From Lachnospiraceae bacterium (GTDB lineage: Bacteria > Bacillota > Clostridia > Lachnospirales > Lachnospiraceae), in assembly GCA_017428105.1 (NCBI GenBank), contig JAFRRM010000036.1, forward strand, positions 23,605 to 87,604: 64,000 bases of DNA. The letters are read 5' to 3'. Below, one piece after another: positions 18,538 to 26,971 of this stretch (position 1 is its first letter; the number at the start of each line of letters is the position of its first letter). Made by a program: the position numbers and the translations under genes. The notes beneath the pieces were generated by a model, which was not told where the DNA came from, did not search any database, and saw only the letters and a program-made list of their open reading frames with translations.

Positions 18538-20277
18538 CTATGACATGGCGGCGGCGTCCTGGATGCCGCTCATGCGGGCATAGGTGCCGCCGAGGGCGAT
18601 GAGCTCGTCGTGGGTGCCTCGCTCGGTGACGCGGCCGTTTTCGATGACGAGGATCTGGTCGGCGCCGCGGACGGTGGAGAGACGGTGGGCGATGGCGACG
18701 ATGGTGCGCTTGCCGGCGATCCCGCCGATCGCGGCGCGGATCTGCTGCTCGGTCTCCACGTCGACCGACGCCGTGGCCTCGTCCAGCACGATGATGGGAG
18801 AGCGCCGCAGGATGGCCCGTGCGATGGCGATGCGCTGCTTCTGTCCGCCGGACAGCCGGATCCCGCGCTCCCCGACCAGCGTGTCATAGCCGTCGGGCAT
18901 CGCCTCGATCTCCGCGTGGATGCCCGCCGCCAGGGCCGCCTCGCGGATCTCCTCCGCCGTGGCCTCGGGCCGCGCGTAGGAGATGTTCTCGGAAATGGTC
19001 CCGTTGAACAAGAACGTGTCCTGCATCACGGTGGAGATGTTCTGCCGCAGGCTTTCGACCGTAACGTCCCGGATGTCGCGGCCGTCCACGCGGATGCAGC
19101 CCGCATCCGGCTCGAAGAAGCGGGAGATGAGCTGCGTGATCGTGGTCTTGCCCACGCCGGTCGGCCCGACCAGGGCCAGCATCTGCCCGGGCGGGCAGAT
19201 GAACGAGACGTCCTGCAGCACGGGCACGCCCTCCACGTAGGAAAAACTGACGTGGTCGAAGCTGATCTCGCCCTTCACGTCCGTGAGGGGCACGGCGCCG
19301 GGCCGGTCCGTGATCGCGGGCGGCGCGTCCAGGATCGCCATCACGCGCTCCGCCCCGGCCATGGACTGCTGCATGCTCTCCAGCAGGTTGGCCAGGCCCG
19401 TGACCGGCGCGTAAAACAGGCTCAGGTACAGCAGGAACGCGACGATGTCTTCCACGCGCAGGCCTTCCCGGTACGCCAGCCAGCCGCCGAAGCCCATCAC
19501 GAGGATCGTCCCGATCGCGGAGATGAATTCGACGGTGGGGTGGAATACGGCGCTGATCTTCAGCGCGTGCAGCATGGCTTTCACGTGGTCGAAATTCTTC
19601 TCGTTGACGCGGCCGGTCTCATATTCCTCGCGGCCGAAGGCCTGGATCTCGTGGATCCCTGACAGATTGTCCTGCAGTTTGCCGTTCAGTTCGCCCATCT
19701 TTTTCTGCGAGACGCGGAAATAGGGGCGGACTTTTTTGGAGAAGATCACGCCGGAGATCAGGATGAGCGGGATCGGCGCGCAGGTGATGAGCGCGAGCTT
19801 CGCGTTGATGGTGAGCAGGATGACGAGCACGCCGGTGAAAGTCACGAGGTGCGTGATCGTTTCGGGGATGATGTGCGCGTAGAGCAGTTCAAAATCGCGG
19901 GTATCATTGACGACGCGGCTCATCAGGTCGCCGGTCTGCTTGTCGTGGAAATACCCGAGGTGCATGTGCTCCAGTTTGTCGTAGGTCTTGGTGCGCAGGT
20001 CGCCGACCAGGTACCACGCCGCTTTATGCGCCATATAGCTGCTCATGAAGCGGAACGCGACGCGCAGCAGATAGAGCGTGATCAGGATAAAGGTCAGCCG
20101 CAGGATCTGCCGCATCCCTTCCTCCGTGACGCCCCGCTCCACGACCCCCGTCATCGACGAAAGGACCTTCGGCGCGGCCAGGTTCACGAATGTCAGCGCC
20201 AGCGTTGAAAAAATCGCAATAAAATACAGCATCCGGTACCGGATCGCCTCTTTACTGAGTCTCCACAGGAGTTTCAT
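18538..20277 (-). CDS. ABC exporter, fused membrane and ATPase domains
   Basis: A 579-residue half-transporter. Residues about 10-300 are a six-helix type IV ABC exporter membrane domain (HLGYFHDKQTGDLMSRVVNDT is the typical coupling region), and 330-579 an ATPase with Walker A GPTGVGKTT, signature LSGGQKQR, Walker B IIVLDEATA and the H-loop IVAIAHRLSTV. It exports lipids, drugs or peptides; the substrate cannot be told. I prefer the ATG at 20277, with AGGAAG seven bases before it, over one 15 bases upstream with no site. It would work as a homodimer, since no second half-transporter adjoins it. Confidence 0.92.
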   Translation of the reverse strand: MKLLWRLSKEAIRYRMLYFIAIFSTLALTFVNLAAPKVLSSMTGVVERGVTEEGMRQILRLTFILITLYLLRVAFRFMSSYMAHKAAWYLVGDLRTKTYDKLEHMHLGYFHDKQTGDLMSRVVNDTRDFELLYAHIIPETITHLVTFTGVLVILLTINAKLALITCAPIPLILISGVIFSKKVRPYFRVSQKKMGELNGKLQDNLSGIHEIQAFGREEYETGRVNEKNFDHVKAMLHALKISAVFHPTVEFISAIGTILVMGFGGWLAYREGLRVEDIVAFLLYLSLFYAPVTGLANLLESMQQSMAGAERVMAILDAPPAITDRPGAVPLTDVKGEISFDHVSFSYVEGVPVLQDVSFICPPGQMLALVGPTGVGKTTITQLISRFFEPDAGCIRVDGRDIRDVTVESLRQNISTVMQDTFLFNGTISENISYARPEATAEEIREAALAAGIHAEIEAMPDGYDTLVGERGIRLSGGQKQRIAIARAILRRSPIIVLDEATASVDVETEQQIRAAIGGIAGKRTIVAIAHRLSTVRGADQILVIENGRVTERGTHDELIALGGTYARMSGIQDAAAMS

Positions 20278-20390
20278 GGTGCTTCCTGCCATTTCTAAAC
20301 TGAGGTGCGAAGGAAAAAGGGAACGGAAGGTGACGCGGGAAGGCCCCCGGCAGTTCTGTCCCGCGGCGGCGGGGCAAAATAGGGCCAGAA

Positions 20391-20462
20391 AAGAACCGTC
20401 CCCCAGTGGCCTTGCCGCAGCAGCGGGGCAAAAACAAGGCCGGAAAGGAACCGTCCCTCCGT
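20391..20462 (-). repeat. two degenerate copies of the GGGACGGTTCC repeat
   Basis: On the - strand the core is seen as GGGACGGTTCC (20457-20447) and GGGACGGTTC (20402-20393), each embedded in similar GC-rich text and separated by about 55 bases. The outer CTGACA/TGTCAG arms are lost. They lie just 3' of the diacylglycerol-kinase-like gene, again with the core in the gene's direction. Confidence 0.65.
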
Positions 20463-20481
20463 GTCCCTGTTTTCGGGGGTG

Positions 20482-21291
20482 TCACAGTTCGGCTTCGTAT
20501 TCGGTGACGTTCAGGACGGTGTCGCCGTCGATCTGGGCGGCGCAGGGGCGGGAGTAGGTCACATGGATGCGGCTGCCGGTCAGGACGGTGGTCATGTCTT
20601 TCAGTTCCACGTGTTTGCCTTCGAAGATCTTGGGGAAATGCATCAGGGTCTTCAGCTTGGACGGGCAGTGGTAGACGACGACGGAGAGCTTGTCGGAGAA
20701 GCGGTCCTGGCCGGGGGCGATCATCATGCCGCCGCCGTAGAAGCGGCCTTTCATGGCCGGAGCGAGCCAGACGTGGTCGAATTCATGCTTCACGCCGTCC
20801 ACTTCCACGACCGCGTGGCAGGGCTTGAAGTGGAAGAGCAGGCCTTTGATGGCGATGCCGGTGTAATTGATCTTTTTGTTCGGCGCTTTTGCCTTGATGC
20901 GGTCCGCTTCCTCGCAGCAGTAGCCGTCGATGCCGAAGCCCATGTTGTTGATGAATTTGCGCTCCAGCCCGTTCACGCGCACGGTGGGCAGGTGCGTCAG
21001 ATATTTGTTCAGCAGGATCTCCGTGGCCGGCTTTTCGCCGATGTCGTTCAGAAAATCGTTGCCGCTCCCATTGCCGTACAGGTAGATGTTGTTCTTTAAA
21101 TGCTCGCAGTCGACGTGGTTGACCAGATGGTTGATCGTCCCGTCGCCGCCGATGATCACGACTTCGTCGCCGTCCTCCAGCGCGTCAAAGAACGCGCCGA
21201 AATCGATCTTCGTCGCGTCGATCAGTTCCAGACCGAACAGTTCCGGCTTGATGCCGTTGTTTGCCAGCGGATTGTACAGAAAATACTTCAT
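20482..21291 (-). CDS. diacylglycerol kinase family lipid kinase
   Basis: A 269-residue DagK/YegS-type lipid kinase. The nucleotide site reads VVIIGGDGTINHLVNHV (residues about 46-62), followed by LYGNGSGNDFLNDIG; a C-terminal lobe of beta sheet includes AQIDGDTVL near the end, the usual last motif. These enzymes phosphorylate diacylglycerol or similar lipids at the inner face of the membrane. A GGAGGTCCGAT site precedes the ATG. It lies 11 bases after the YhhN-like gene and is cotranscribed with it, which suggests a joint job in lipid turnover. It is a little shorter than the usual 290-310 residues. Confidence 0.88.
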   Translation of the reverse strand: MKYFLYNPLANNGIKPELFGLELIDATKIDFGAFFDALEDGDEVVIIGGDGTINHLVNHVDCEHLKNNIYLYGNGSGNDFLNDIGEKPATEILLNKYLTHLPTVRVNGLERKFINNMGFGIDGYCCEEADRIKAKAPNKKINYTGIAIKGLLFHFKPCHAVVEVDGVKHEFDHVWLAPAMKGRFYGGGMMIAPGQDRFSDKLSVVVYHCPSKLKTLMHFPKIFEGKHVELKDMTTVLTGSRIHVTYSRPCAAQIDGDTVLNVTEYEAEL

Positions 21292-21302
21292 ATCGGACCT
21301 CC

Positions 21303-21962
21303 TTATCCCATGATCAGGCCTAAAACGATCAGAAATTCACCCAGCGAATAGGTCAGCATGACCCAGAAGTGCGTCTTCAGCGGGCTGTTTTTATGGAAGC
21401 GCACGAGGAAGAGCGAGGAATCAGACAGGAAAAACAGCAGTGCGCCGATCGCGGTGACGAGGCCGGCGGCATTCCGCAGCGTCAGGTACCGGAACCAGGC
21501 GAAGCAGTTCATGAACCCGTTCAGGATCAGGTAAAACAGCATCGGATAAAACAGTTCTTTCGGCAGGTGCGGCCGCAGATATTTGAAAAACAGCAGCGAA
21601 GCCGTGACGAACAGCAGGATCAGCCCGGCGATGGCGGCGGGATGGATCGCGGAAAGGTCCGTCTGCCGCAGATAGGTCAGGATGAAGAACACATGGCTGA
21701 CCATGAACGAGATGCCGCCGGCCGTGAACCATTTGATGCCCTTCGGGATCAGCAGCAGGTCGCCCAGCCAGGAAAACGCCAGCGCCAGCACGGCGAACAG
21801 CACGACCGGCCTGGCCGCGCAGCAGTAAAAGCCGAGCAGGCCGATCAGGATGAACGGCTTGGTCTTGTTCCGCAGCGGCTTGTTCTGCTTCAGCGAGGCA
21901 TAGAGATGGATCCCCGCGGAGACAAAAAACACCGCCAGCATCAGGTATTCCGGGAATTTCAT
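21303..21962 (-). CDS. YhhN/TMEM86 (lysoplasmalogenase-like) membrane protein
   Basis: A 219-residue protein with about seven to eight membrane helices. It matches the YhhN/TMEM86 family: the early charged segment NKTKPFILIGLL, then LALAFSWLGDLLLI with the conserved Asp, and FFLSDSSLFLVRF with a second conserved Asp. Animal members hydrolyse the vinyl-ether bond of lysoplasmalogen; plasmalogens do occur in anaerobic Clostridia, so this role is plausible, but unproved. It is first in a two-gene operon with a lipid kinase. A second protein of similar pattern is encoded at 27769-28461. Confidence 0.85.
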   Translation of the reverse strand: MKFPEYLMLAVFFVSAGIHLYASLKQNKPLRNKTKPFILIGLLGFYCCAARPVVLFAVLALAFSWLGDLLLIPKGIKWFTAGGISFMVSHVFFILTYLRQTDLSAIHPAAIAGLILLFVTASLLFFKYLRPHLPKELFYPMLFYLILNGFMNCFAWFRYLTLRNAAGLVTAIGALLFFLSDSSLFLVRFHKNSPLKTHFWVMLTYSLGEFLIVLGLIMG

Positions 21963-21985
21963 ACACGCTCCTTTCGCCGTTTTTC

Positions 21986-22015
21986 ATCATAACACGATTT
22001 TGCGGGAAAATTCAA
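21986..22015 (-). promoter_or_regulatory. promoter of the YhhN-DagK operon
   Basis: On the - strand -35 TTGAAT (22015-22010), 18-base spacer, -10 TATGAT (21991-21986), 24 bases before the start codon. Confidence 0.65.
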
Positions 22016-22023
22016 TGAAGATG

Positions 22024-22032
22024 TGATATAAT
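22024..22032 (+). promoter_or_regulatory. extended -10 promoter of DUF2804 gene
   Basis: TG-A-TATAAT at 22024-22032 is a perfect extended -10 element. No good -35 box is seen upstream, as usual for this class. The leader to the start codon at 22151 is about 110 bases and contains short hairpins. It runs divergently from the promoter at 21986-22015. Confidence 0.65.
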
Positions 22033-22150
22033 CGGGGTGAAAAATGCGGGGCGGAAATCGCGGATGCCGTGGCCCGATGACATAATTGCAGGGGCCGTTG
22101 TTTCAACGGCCTGTAACCAGACCCGCACTCGAAAACGCAGGAGGAATCCC

Positions 22151-23224
22151 ATGGAAAAAACCTACAAAGGCTGGCAGGAATGGGCGCAGCCCGGCGAACA
22201 GCGCGAATACACGGAACCCACCCCGCTCCTCTCCGCCGACGGCCGTCTGCTGCCCGCGGGCTGGGCGCGCCGCGGCCTGTTTCAGTACGACCGCAGCCTC
22301 GTAAAGCACAAAATGCGCCGCAAAGAGTGGGATTTTTACCAGATCTCGGACGGCGATTTCATGGTCCAGATCAACTTCGCCAACATCTCGCTGGGCGGCT
22401 ACGCCTCCGCGATGCTGGTGGACCTGAAAAACCACAAGATCCTCGTCAACAAAATGTCGCCGTTCCTGGGCGGGAAGGACAAATACGTGCTGCCCGCGCG
22501 CGGCGACGAGCCGAACACGGTGAAGTTCACCGTGGGCAAGGCGGCGTTCCTGGCGGAGACGCGTGAAACGTCGCGGCATCTGCGCTTCGAGATGGGAGAC
22601 GTCTGCGCGGACTTCACGATGGACATCCTGCCCGGGCAGGAGAACATCACCACGGTCCTGCCGTTCGAGGGCCATCCGGACCGCTATTTCATGACCACCA
22701 AACAGAACTGCCTGCCTTGCGAAGGGACGTTTACGGCGCCGGGCGTCGAGCGGCGGTTTTCGAAGGACAGATGCTTCTGCGTCATGGACTGGGGCCGCGT
22801 CTGCACGCCGTACCGGCTGGTCTGGTACTGGGGCAACGGATCGACGTGGCTCATGGACCCCGACGGCTCGCGGCACCTGTTCGGCTTCGAGATCACCTGG
22901 GGCATCGGCGACGAATCGCATGCCACCGAGACCTGCCTGTTCTACGACGGCAAGGCGCACAAGATCGGTCCGGTGGACGTGGAAACGTTCCCGAAGCCGG
23001 ACGGATATGAGAAACCGTGGAAATTCATCTCGCGGGACGGGCGGTTTGAGATGACCATGCAGCCGTTCTATGACCACCACTCCGACCTGAACATCGGCGT
23101 CATGCGCATGCACTCGCATCAGGTGCACGGGTCATGGAGCGGGACGGTGACGCTGGACGATGGCAAGGTGCTGGAGATTCGGGACATGTACGCGTTCTGC
23201 GAGTACGTGGAGAACCGCTGGTAA
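22151..23224 (+). CDS. DUF2804 family protein
   Basis: A 357-residue protein that I recognise as DUF2804. Typical stretches are KEWDFYQISDGDFMVQINFANIS, the WGRVCTPYRLVWYWGNGS motif in the middle and the closing GTVTLDDGKVLEIRDMYAFCEYVENRW. The family is predicted to be a beta-rich, lipocalin- or AttH-like fold and has no established activity. The start ATG has an AGGAGGAATCC site. The promoter is the extended -10 element at 22024. The stop codon is two bases before another copy of the 27-bp repeat. Confidence 0.88.
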   Translation: MEKTYKGWQEWAQPGEQREYTEPTPLLSADGRLLPAGWARRGLFQYDRSLVKHKMRRKEWDFYQISDGDFMVQINFANISLGGYASAMLVDLKNHKILVNKMSPFLGGKDKYVLPARGDEPNTVKFTVGKAAFLAETRETSRHLRFEMGDVCADFTMDILPGQENITTVLPFEGHPDRYFMTTKQNCLPCEGTFTAPGVERRFSKDRCFCVMDWGRVCTPYRLVWYWGNGSTWLMDPDGSRHLFGFEITWGIGDESHATETCLFYDGKAHKIGPVDVETFPKPDGYEKPWKFISRDGRFEMTMQPFYDHHSDLNIGVMRMHSHQVHGSWSGTVTLDDGKVLEIRDMYAFCEYVENRW

Positions 23225-23226
23225 AT

Positions 23227-23253
23227 CTGACAGGGGGACGGTTCCTTTGTCAG
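23227..23253 (+). repeat. 27-bp palindromic repeat, copy 3
   Basis: CTGACA / core GGGACGGTTCC / TGTCAG, one base different from the copies near 15.9 kb. It starts two bases after the stop codon of the DUF2804 gene and points the same way. Confidence 0.85.
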
Positions 23254-23265
23254 ATTATAAAAAGG

Positions 23266-23305
23266 CAGGGCCATTTGGGGACAGTCCCCGTTTGGCCCTG
23301 TTTTA
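23266..23305 (+). terminator. terminator after DUF2804
   Basis: CAGGGCCA (23266-23273) pairs with TGGCCCTG (23293-23300), with an inner GGGGAC/GTCCCC stem, then TTTTAT. The end GGCCCTGTTTTAT is the same as in the terminator at 16007-16048. Confidence 0.75.
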
Positions 23306-23333
23306 TGAATGAAAAATCGCTTTGAGAATAATA

Positions 23334-23810
23334 CTATTGAATTGCAGCTGCTTTAAGACTTTCAAATTTTGCAATAATTTCATCAAAATTAATAGGATCT
23401 TTTAAAAATACATTTTTTTCATATCCGCTAAAGAATAATTCAATAATACATGGAATCGTTTCGTATATGATTTTTCCGTTAGAATCTGTCTGATATTCAT
23501 ATTCTTCAGGGTTCTGAGAACATATTAATGAGAGAACCTCGTTAAAAACATCAATCGAGAAATCACAATATAAATCTGTTGCCAGGGAATTTTTCTCATG
23601 ATAAATTAAAGTGCATTTATCATCAGATAGTTTTAGTTGATAGTATGATCCAGTCCATGTTTTTGATTGCATGTCATATTCGTATAATAAATTAATCCCT
23701 CTGGCATTCTTGTATTTGGAATTATCAGAACTCTTAGGCGTGTTTGATGAACAGCCAATCAGGCACAAGCAAACAACGAAACAAATACAGAACATGGTTT
23801 TTCTTTTCAT
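23334..23810 (-). CDS. small AT-rich lipoprotein gene
   Basis: A 158-residue lipoprotein: signal peptide MKRKTMFCICFVVCLCLIGC with the lipobox Cys at residue 20, then a Ser/Asn/Lys linker and a soluble domain of about 115 residues with no recognised family. It contains an YDMQSKTWTGSYYQLKLSDD stretch that looks like a secreted beta domain. The base composition is striking: this gene and its flanks (about 23,310-23,875) are very AT-rich, with AAA, ATT and TTA codons, while the neighbours are GC-rich. The change is abrupt on both sides, so recent acquisition is likely. An AAGGA site directly abuts the ATG. Confidence 0.75.
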   Translation of the reverse strand: MKRKTMFCICFVVCLCLIGCSSNTPKSSDNSKYKNARGINLLYEYDMQSKTWTGSYYQLKLSDDKCTLIYHEKNSLATDLYCDFSIDVFNEVLSLICSQNPEEYEYQTDSNGKIIYETIPCIIELFFSGYEKNVFLKDPINFDEIIAKFESLKAAAIQ

Positions 23811-23866
23811 TCCTTAAAAGCTCCCACAAATTATTATTAATTTACGTTTTAACAAGAAAAGATGCT

Positions 23867-24649
23867 TTAAACCTTGTAGCACTCCGGCCGGCGGTCGGAG
23901 AGGAGGTCCATGGTGCGGCGGATGTCCCGGCAGGCGGAGAGGTCGATGTCGGCGAAGAGGATCTCTTCGAATCCGCCGGCTTCGGCGAGGATGTTGCCGA
24001 GGGGGTCGGCGACCAGGGAGTGGCCGAAGAAGTCGTACGGGTCGGACGGGCCGGCGCAGTTGGCGGCGGCGAGGAAGACCTGGTTTTCGAGCGCGCGGGC
24101 CTGGACGAGGGTGCGCCAGGGGTGGAGGCGCGGCTTCGGCCACGCGGCGGGGACGAGCAGGAGGCGGGCGCCGGCGAGGGCCAGGGCACGGGCGAGCTCC
24201 GGGAAGCGGAGGTCGTAGCAGATCATGAGGCCGCAGGGGAGGCCGGGGAGGTCGAAGCGGCAGGGGCGGGCGCCGGGGGCGTAGATCCTGTCTTCGCCCA
24301 TCAGGCCGATCAGGTGGATCTTGTCATAGCGCGACGTTTCGGAGCCGGTGCGGTCGAAAACGTAAGCAGTGTTGCGCACTGCGCCGCCCCGGCGGTCGGC
24401 CACGGAACCCGCCGCGATCGGGATGCCCAGCTCTGCGGCCAGTTTCCGCATCGCGAGCGCCGCCGGCGCGCCGTTCTCATCCGCCCCGGGCACGGCCGGA
24501 TCCGCCGGGACTCCGGTGTTCCAGACTTCCGGCAGCAGGATCAGATCCGGCTTTCCGGCCGCGGCTTGCCGCACCATTTCCGTGGCGCGGGCGATGTTGG
24601 CGGAGGGGTCGCCGGGGACGACGTGCAGTTGGATGAGGGCGAGTTTCAC
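23867..24649 (-). CDS. carbon-nitrogen hydrolase (nitrilase superfamily)
   Basis: A 260-residue amidase-like enzyme with the Glu-Lys-Cys triad of the superfamily: Glu in LILLPEVWNTG (near residue 43), Lys in YDKIHLIGLMGE and Cys in GLMICYDLRFPELAR. Close relatives include omega-amidase (YafV/Nit2-like) and other aliphatic amidases, so deamination of alpha-keto amides is a fair guess. The start is a GTG at 24649 that overlaps the thymidine kinase stop (GTGA); a longer in-frame start would run through the thymidine kinase gene in another frame. It is cotranscribed with tdk, without an evident functional link. Confidence 0.88.
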   Translation of the reverse strand: MKLALIQLHVVPGDPSANIARATEMVRQAAAGKPDLILLPEVWNTGVPADPAVPGADENGAPAALAMRKLAAELGIPIAAGSVADRRGGAVRNTAYVFDRTGSETSRYDKIHLIGLMGEDRIYAPGARPCRFDLPGLPCGLMICYDLRFPELARALALAGARLLLVPAAWPKPRLHPWRTLVQARALENQVFLAAANCAGPSDPYDFFGHSLVADPLGNILAEAGGFEEILFADIDLSACRDIRRTMDLLSDRRPECYKV

Positions 24650-25218
24650 GGGTGCAGTTTCCCCTCGTAATAGTGTTTCCGGCAGAGCGGCGTGTACGCT
24701 TCGTTGGCGCCGAGGACGATGGTCTCGCCTTCGCGGACGAGTTTGCCGTCGGCGTAGCGGGCGTTGAAGCGGGCTTTTTTGCCGCACCAGCAGATGGTGG
24801 GGATCTCTTCGATCTCGTCGGCGAGTTCGAGGAGACGCTTGGAACCCTCGAAAAGCAGGGTCTGGAAGTCGGATTTGAGGCCGTAGCAGATGACGGGGAT
24901 GCGGTATTCGTCGACGACTTTGACGAAGCCCTCGACCTGCGCGGCGGTCAGGAACTGCGCCTCGTCCACGATGATGCAGTCCGGCTTGTCCGGGCCGGTG
25001 AAGAACGCCTCATCGCGGGAGAGCAGGTCTTCGGCGGTCAGGCACGGCGCCTCGAGGCCCATGCGGGAGCGGAGCACCAGGTCGCCGTCGCGGTTCTCCA
25101 GCGCGGGTTTGCAGAGCAGGGCTTTTTTGCCGCGCTCCAGGTAATTGTATTGCACCATCAGGGCGTTCGCGGTCTTGCTGGCGCCCATGGCGCCGTAGCG
25201 GAAGTAGAGTTTTGCCAT
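24646..25218 (-). CDS. tdk: thymidine kinase
   Basis: A 190-residue type II thymidine kinase, which phosphorylates thymidine in the salvage pathway using ATP. It has the P-loop FRYGAMGASKTANAL at residues 5-19, the catalytic region CIIVDEAQF (Asp-Glu) near residue 85, and a C-terminal zinc site made by CWCG and CRKH. The YADGKLVREGE stretch precedes the nucleotide-binding lasso. The ATG at 25218 is preceded by GAAAGGACC. Its promoter is at 25273-25301. Confidence 0.95.
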   Translation of the reverse strand: MAKLYFRYGAMGASKTANALMVQYNYLERGKKALLCKPALENRDGDLVLRSRMGLEAPCLTAEDLLSRDEAFFTGPDKPDCIIVDEAQFLTAAQVEGFVKVVDEYRIPVICYGLKSDFQTLLFEGSKRLLELADEIEEIPTICWCGKKARFNARYADGKLVREGETIVLGANEAYTPLCRKHYYEGKLHP

Positions 25219-25272
25219 AATGCGGTCCTTTCGGGGAGCCGGCCCGGCGGGGCGGTCCCGGTCGTTATCCTA

Positions 25273-25301
25273 ACTATAGCAGTTTTCGCCGGGAAATTCA
25301 A
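25273..25301 (-). promoter_or_regulatory. tdk promoter
   Basis: On the - strand -35 TTGAAT (25301-25296), 17-base spacer and -10 TATAGT (25278-25273), 55 bases before the start codon. Confidence 0.7.
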
Positions 25302-25390
25302 TTTGAACCGTCTGCGTTTTGCGCCGCCCCGGGCCGCGTAAACAACGGTCCATATGAAAGCATACCATCCGCCCAAACAGCGCCTCCCAC

Positions 25391-25419
25391 TTGAAAACCC
25401 TCCCCGCATCTGCTAAAAT
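25391..25419 (+). promoter_or_regulatory. udk promoter
   Basis: -35 TTGAAA (25391-25396), 17-base spacer, -10 TAAAAT (25414-25419); the start codon is 25 bases downstream, after an AAGGAGG site. Confidence 0.75.
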
Positions 25420-25443
25420 CGGGGGCAGACAAGGAGGACGGCC

Positions 25444-26058
25444 ATGAGCGACGTTTTAGTGATAGGGATCGCGGGCGGTTCCGGCAGCGGAAAGACCACC
25501 CTGACGAAAAACCTGATCAATTATTTCGGCGACCAGATCGCCGTGGTGCATCACGACAATTATTACAATTCCCACCATGACATGACGTTCGAAGAGCGCT
25601 GCCAGGTGAACTACGACCACCCCGACGCGTTCGAGACGCGCCTGATGATCGAGCAGTTGCATTTCCTCAAGCAGGGGCGCAGCGTGGAATGCCCGGTGTA
25701 CGATTACTCGATCCACGACCGCGTGGAGGAGACCGTGACCATTTACCCGAAGCCGATCATCCTGGTGGAGGGCATCCTGATCTTCGCGGACCGCGAACTG
25801 GCGGACCTGATGGACATCAAGATCTTCGTGGACACCGACGCGGACATCCGCCTGGCGCGCCGGATCAAGCGCGACATCCGCGACCGCGGCCGCACCGTGG
25901 ACAGCGTGGTGGACCAGTGGCTCACGACCGTCAAGCCCATGTACGAGGCGTTCGTGGAGCCGACGAAGAAGCGCGCGGACATCATCGTTCCCGAGGGCGG
26001 CAAAAACCCCGTGGCGCTGGAAATGATCCTGGGGCGCATCGAGCGGCATCTGAGCTGA
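25444..26058 (+). CDS. udk: uridine kinase
   Basis: A 204-residue uridine/cytidine kinase. The P-loop is GIAGGSGSGKTTL at residues 8-20; HHDNYYNSHHDMTFEERCQVNYDHPDAF is the typical substrate-binding stretch (positions about 35-62), and RLARRIKRDIRDRGRT the lid with catalytic arginines. It makes UMP and CMP in pyrimidine salvage. The length is usual for the family. It starts with an AAGGAGG site 8 bases upstream. With tdk running divergently from the same intergenic space, the two pyrimidine-salvage genes form a back-to-back pair. Confidence 0.95.
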   Translation: MSDVLVIGIAGGSGSGKTTLTKNLINYFGDQIAVVHHDNYYNSHHDMTFEERCQVNYDHPDAFETRLMIEQLHFLKQGRSVECPVYDYSIHDRVEETVTIYPKPIILVEGILIFADRELADLMDIKIFVDTDADIRLARRIKRDIRDRGRTVDSVVDQWLTTVKPMYEAFVEPTKKRADIIVPEGGKNPVALEMILGRIERHLS

Positions 26059-26092
26059 CCCGGCGGCCGGCGCCGGCGCGGAGAACATATCC

Positions 26093-26971
26093 ATGAAAGC
26101 GATCGAAACGGAAAAACTGACGAAATACTACGGCAGGTTCCGGGGCATCATCGACCTGGACCTGTCGGTGGAGCAGGGGGAGATCTTCGGATTCATCGGC
26201 CCCAATGGGGCGGGGAAATCCACCACCATCCGGACCCTGCTGGGGCTGATCGCCCCGACCGGGGGCGGCGCGCGGGTCCTGGGGAAGGACATCGTGCGGG
26301 AAAAAACGGACATCCTGCGGGAGGTGGGGTATCTGCCCTCGGAAGCGGTCTTTTACGGCGGCATGAAGGTGAAAGAGATCCTGAAACTGTCCGCGGACCT
26401 GCGGAAGAAGGACTGCTCGGCCCGGGCCGCCGCGCTCTGCGAGCGGCTGGAGCTGGATCCCGGCCGCAAGGCGGAGGAGCTTTCCTACGGCAACCGGAAG
26501 AAACTGGCCATCATCTGCGCCGTGCAGAGCGATCCCGCCCTGCTGATCCTGGACGAGCCGACCGGCGGGCTGGACCCGCTGATGCAGCGCGAGTTCTTTG
26601 ACATCATCACCGAACGGAACAGGGAAGGCGCCACCGTCTTCCTTTCCAGCCACATCCTGTCCGAGGTGCAGCGCCACTGCCACCGGGCGGGCATCATCCG
26701 CGAAGGGCGCCTGATCGCCTGCGACAGCGTGGAAGCGCTGCGGGACAATAACGCGCGGCGGATCCGAATCGAAGGCCGCGTGGACCTGGAAGGCCTGACC
26801 GGTCTGAAAGACCTGTCCGTCTCGGAGCAGGGCGCCAGTTTCCTGTACGGCGGGGATATGCAGCCCCTGCTGCGGCGCCTGTCCGAAGGCGCGGTGCGGG
26901 ATCTGAACATCACCGAACCGGACCTGGAGGAGATCTTCCTGCATTATTACGGGAAAGGAGATCCGGCATGA
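26093..26971 (+). CDS. ABC-2 type exporter ATPase
   Basis: A 292-residue ATPase of the CcmA/NatA/BcrA group. Walker A is GPNGAGKST, the signature region LSYGNRKKL, Walker B LLILDEPTGGLDPL, and the switch His lies in FLSSHILSEVQ. The last 70 residues form the extra domain usual in this group. It works with the permease encoded next, whose gene it overlaps by four bases. The substrate could be a drug, a lipid or a peptide. It stands 34 bases after udk and may be partly cotranscribed with it. Confidence 0.92.
   Translation: MKAIETEKLTKYYGRFRGIIDLDLSVEQGEIFGFIGPNGAGKSTTIRTLLGLIAPTGGGARVLGKDIVREKTDILREVGYLPSEAVFYGGMKVKEILKLSADLRKKDCSARAAALCERLELDPGRKAEELSYGNRKKLAIICAVQSDPALLILDEPTGGLDPLMQREFFDIITERNREGATVFLSSHILSEVQRHCHRAGIIREGRLIACDSVEALRDNNARRIRIEGRVDLEGLTGLKDLSVSEQGASFLYGGDMQPLLRRLSEGAVRDLNITEPDLEEIFLHYYGKGDPA

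Noticed and set aside
25219..25443. Small RNA between tdk and udk
   Set aside because: The space is fully explained by two divergent promoters and leaders.
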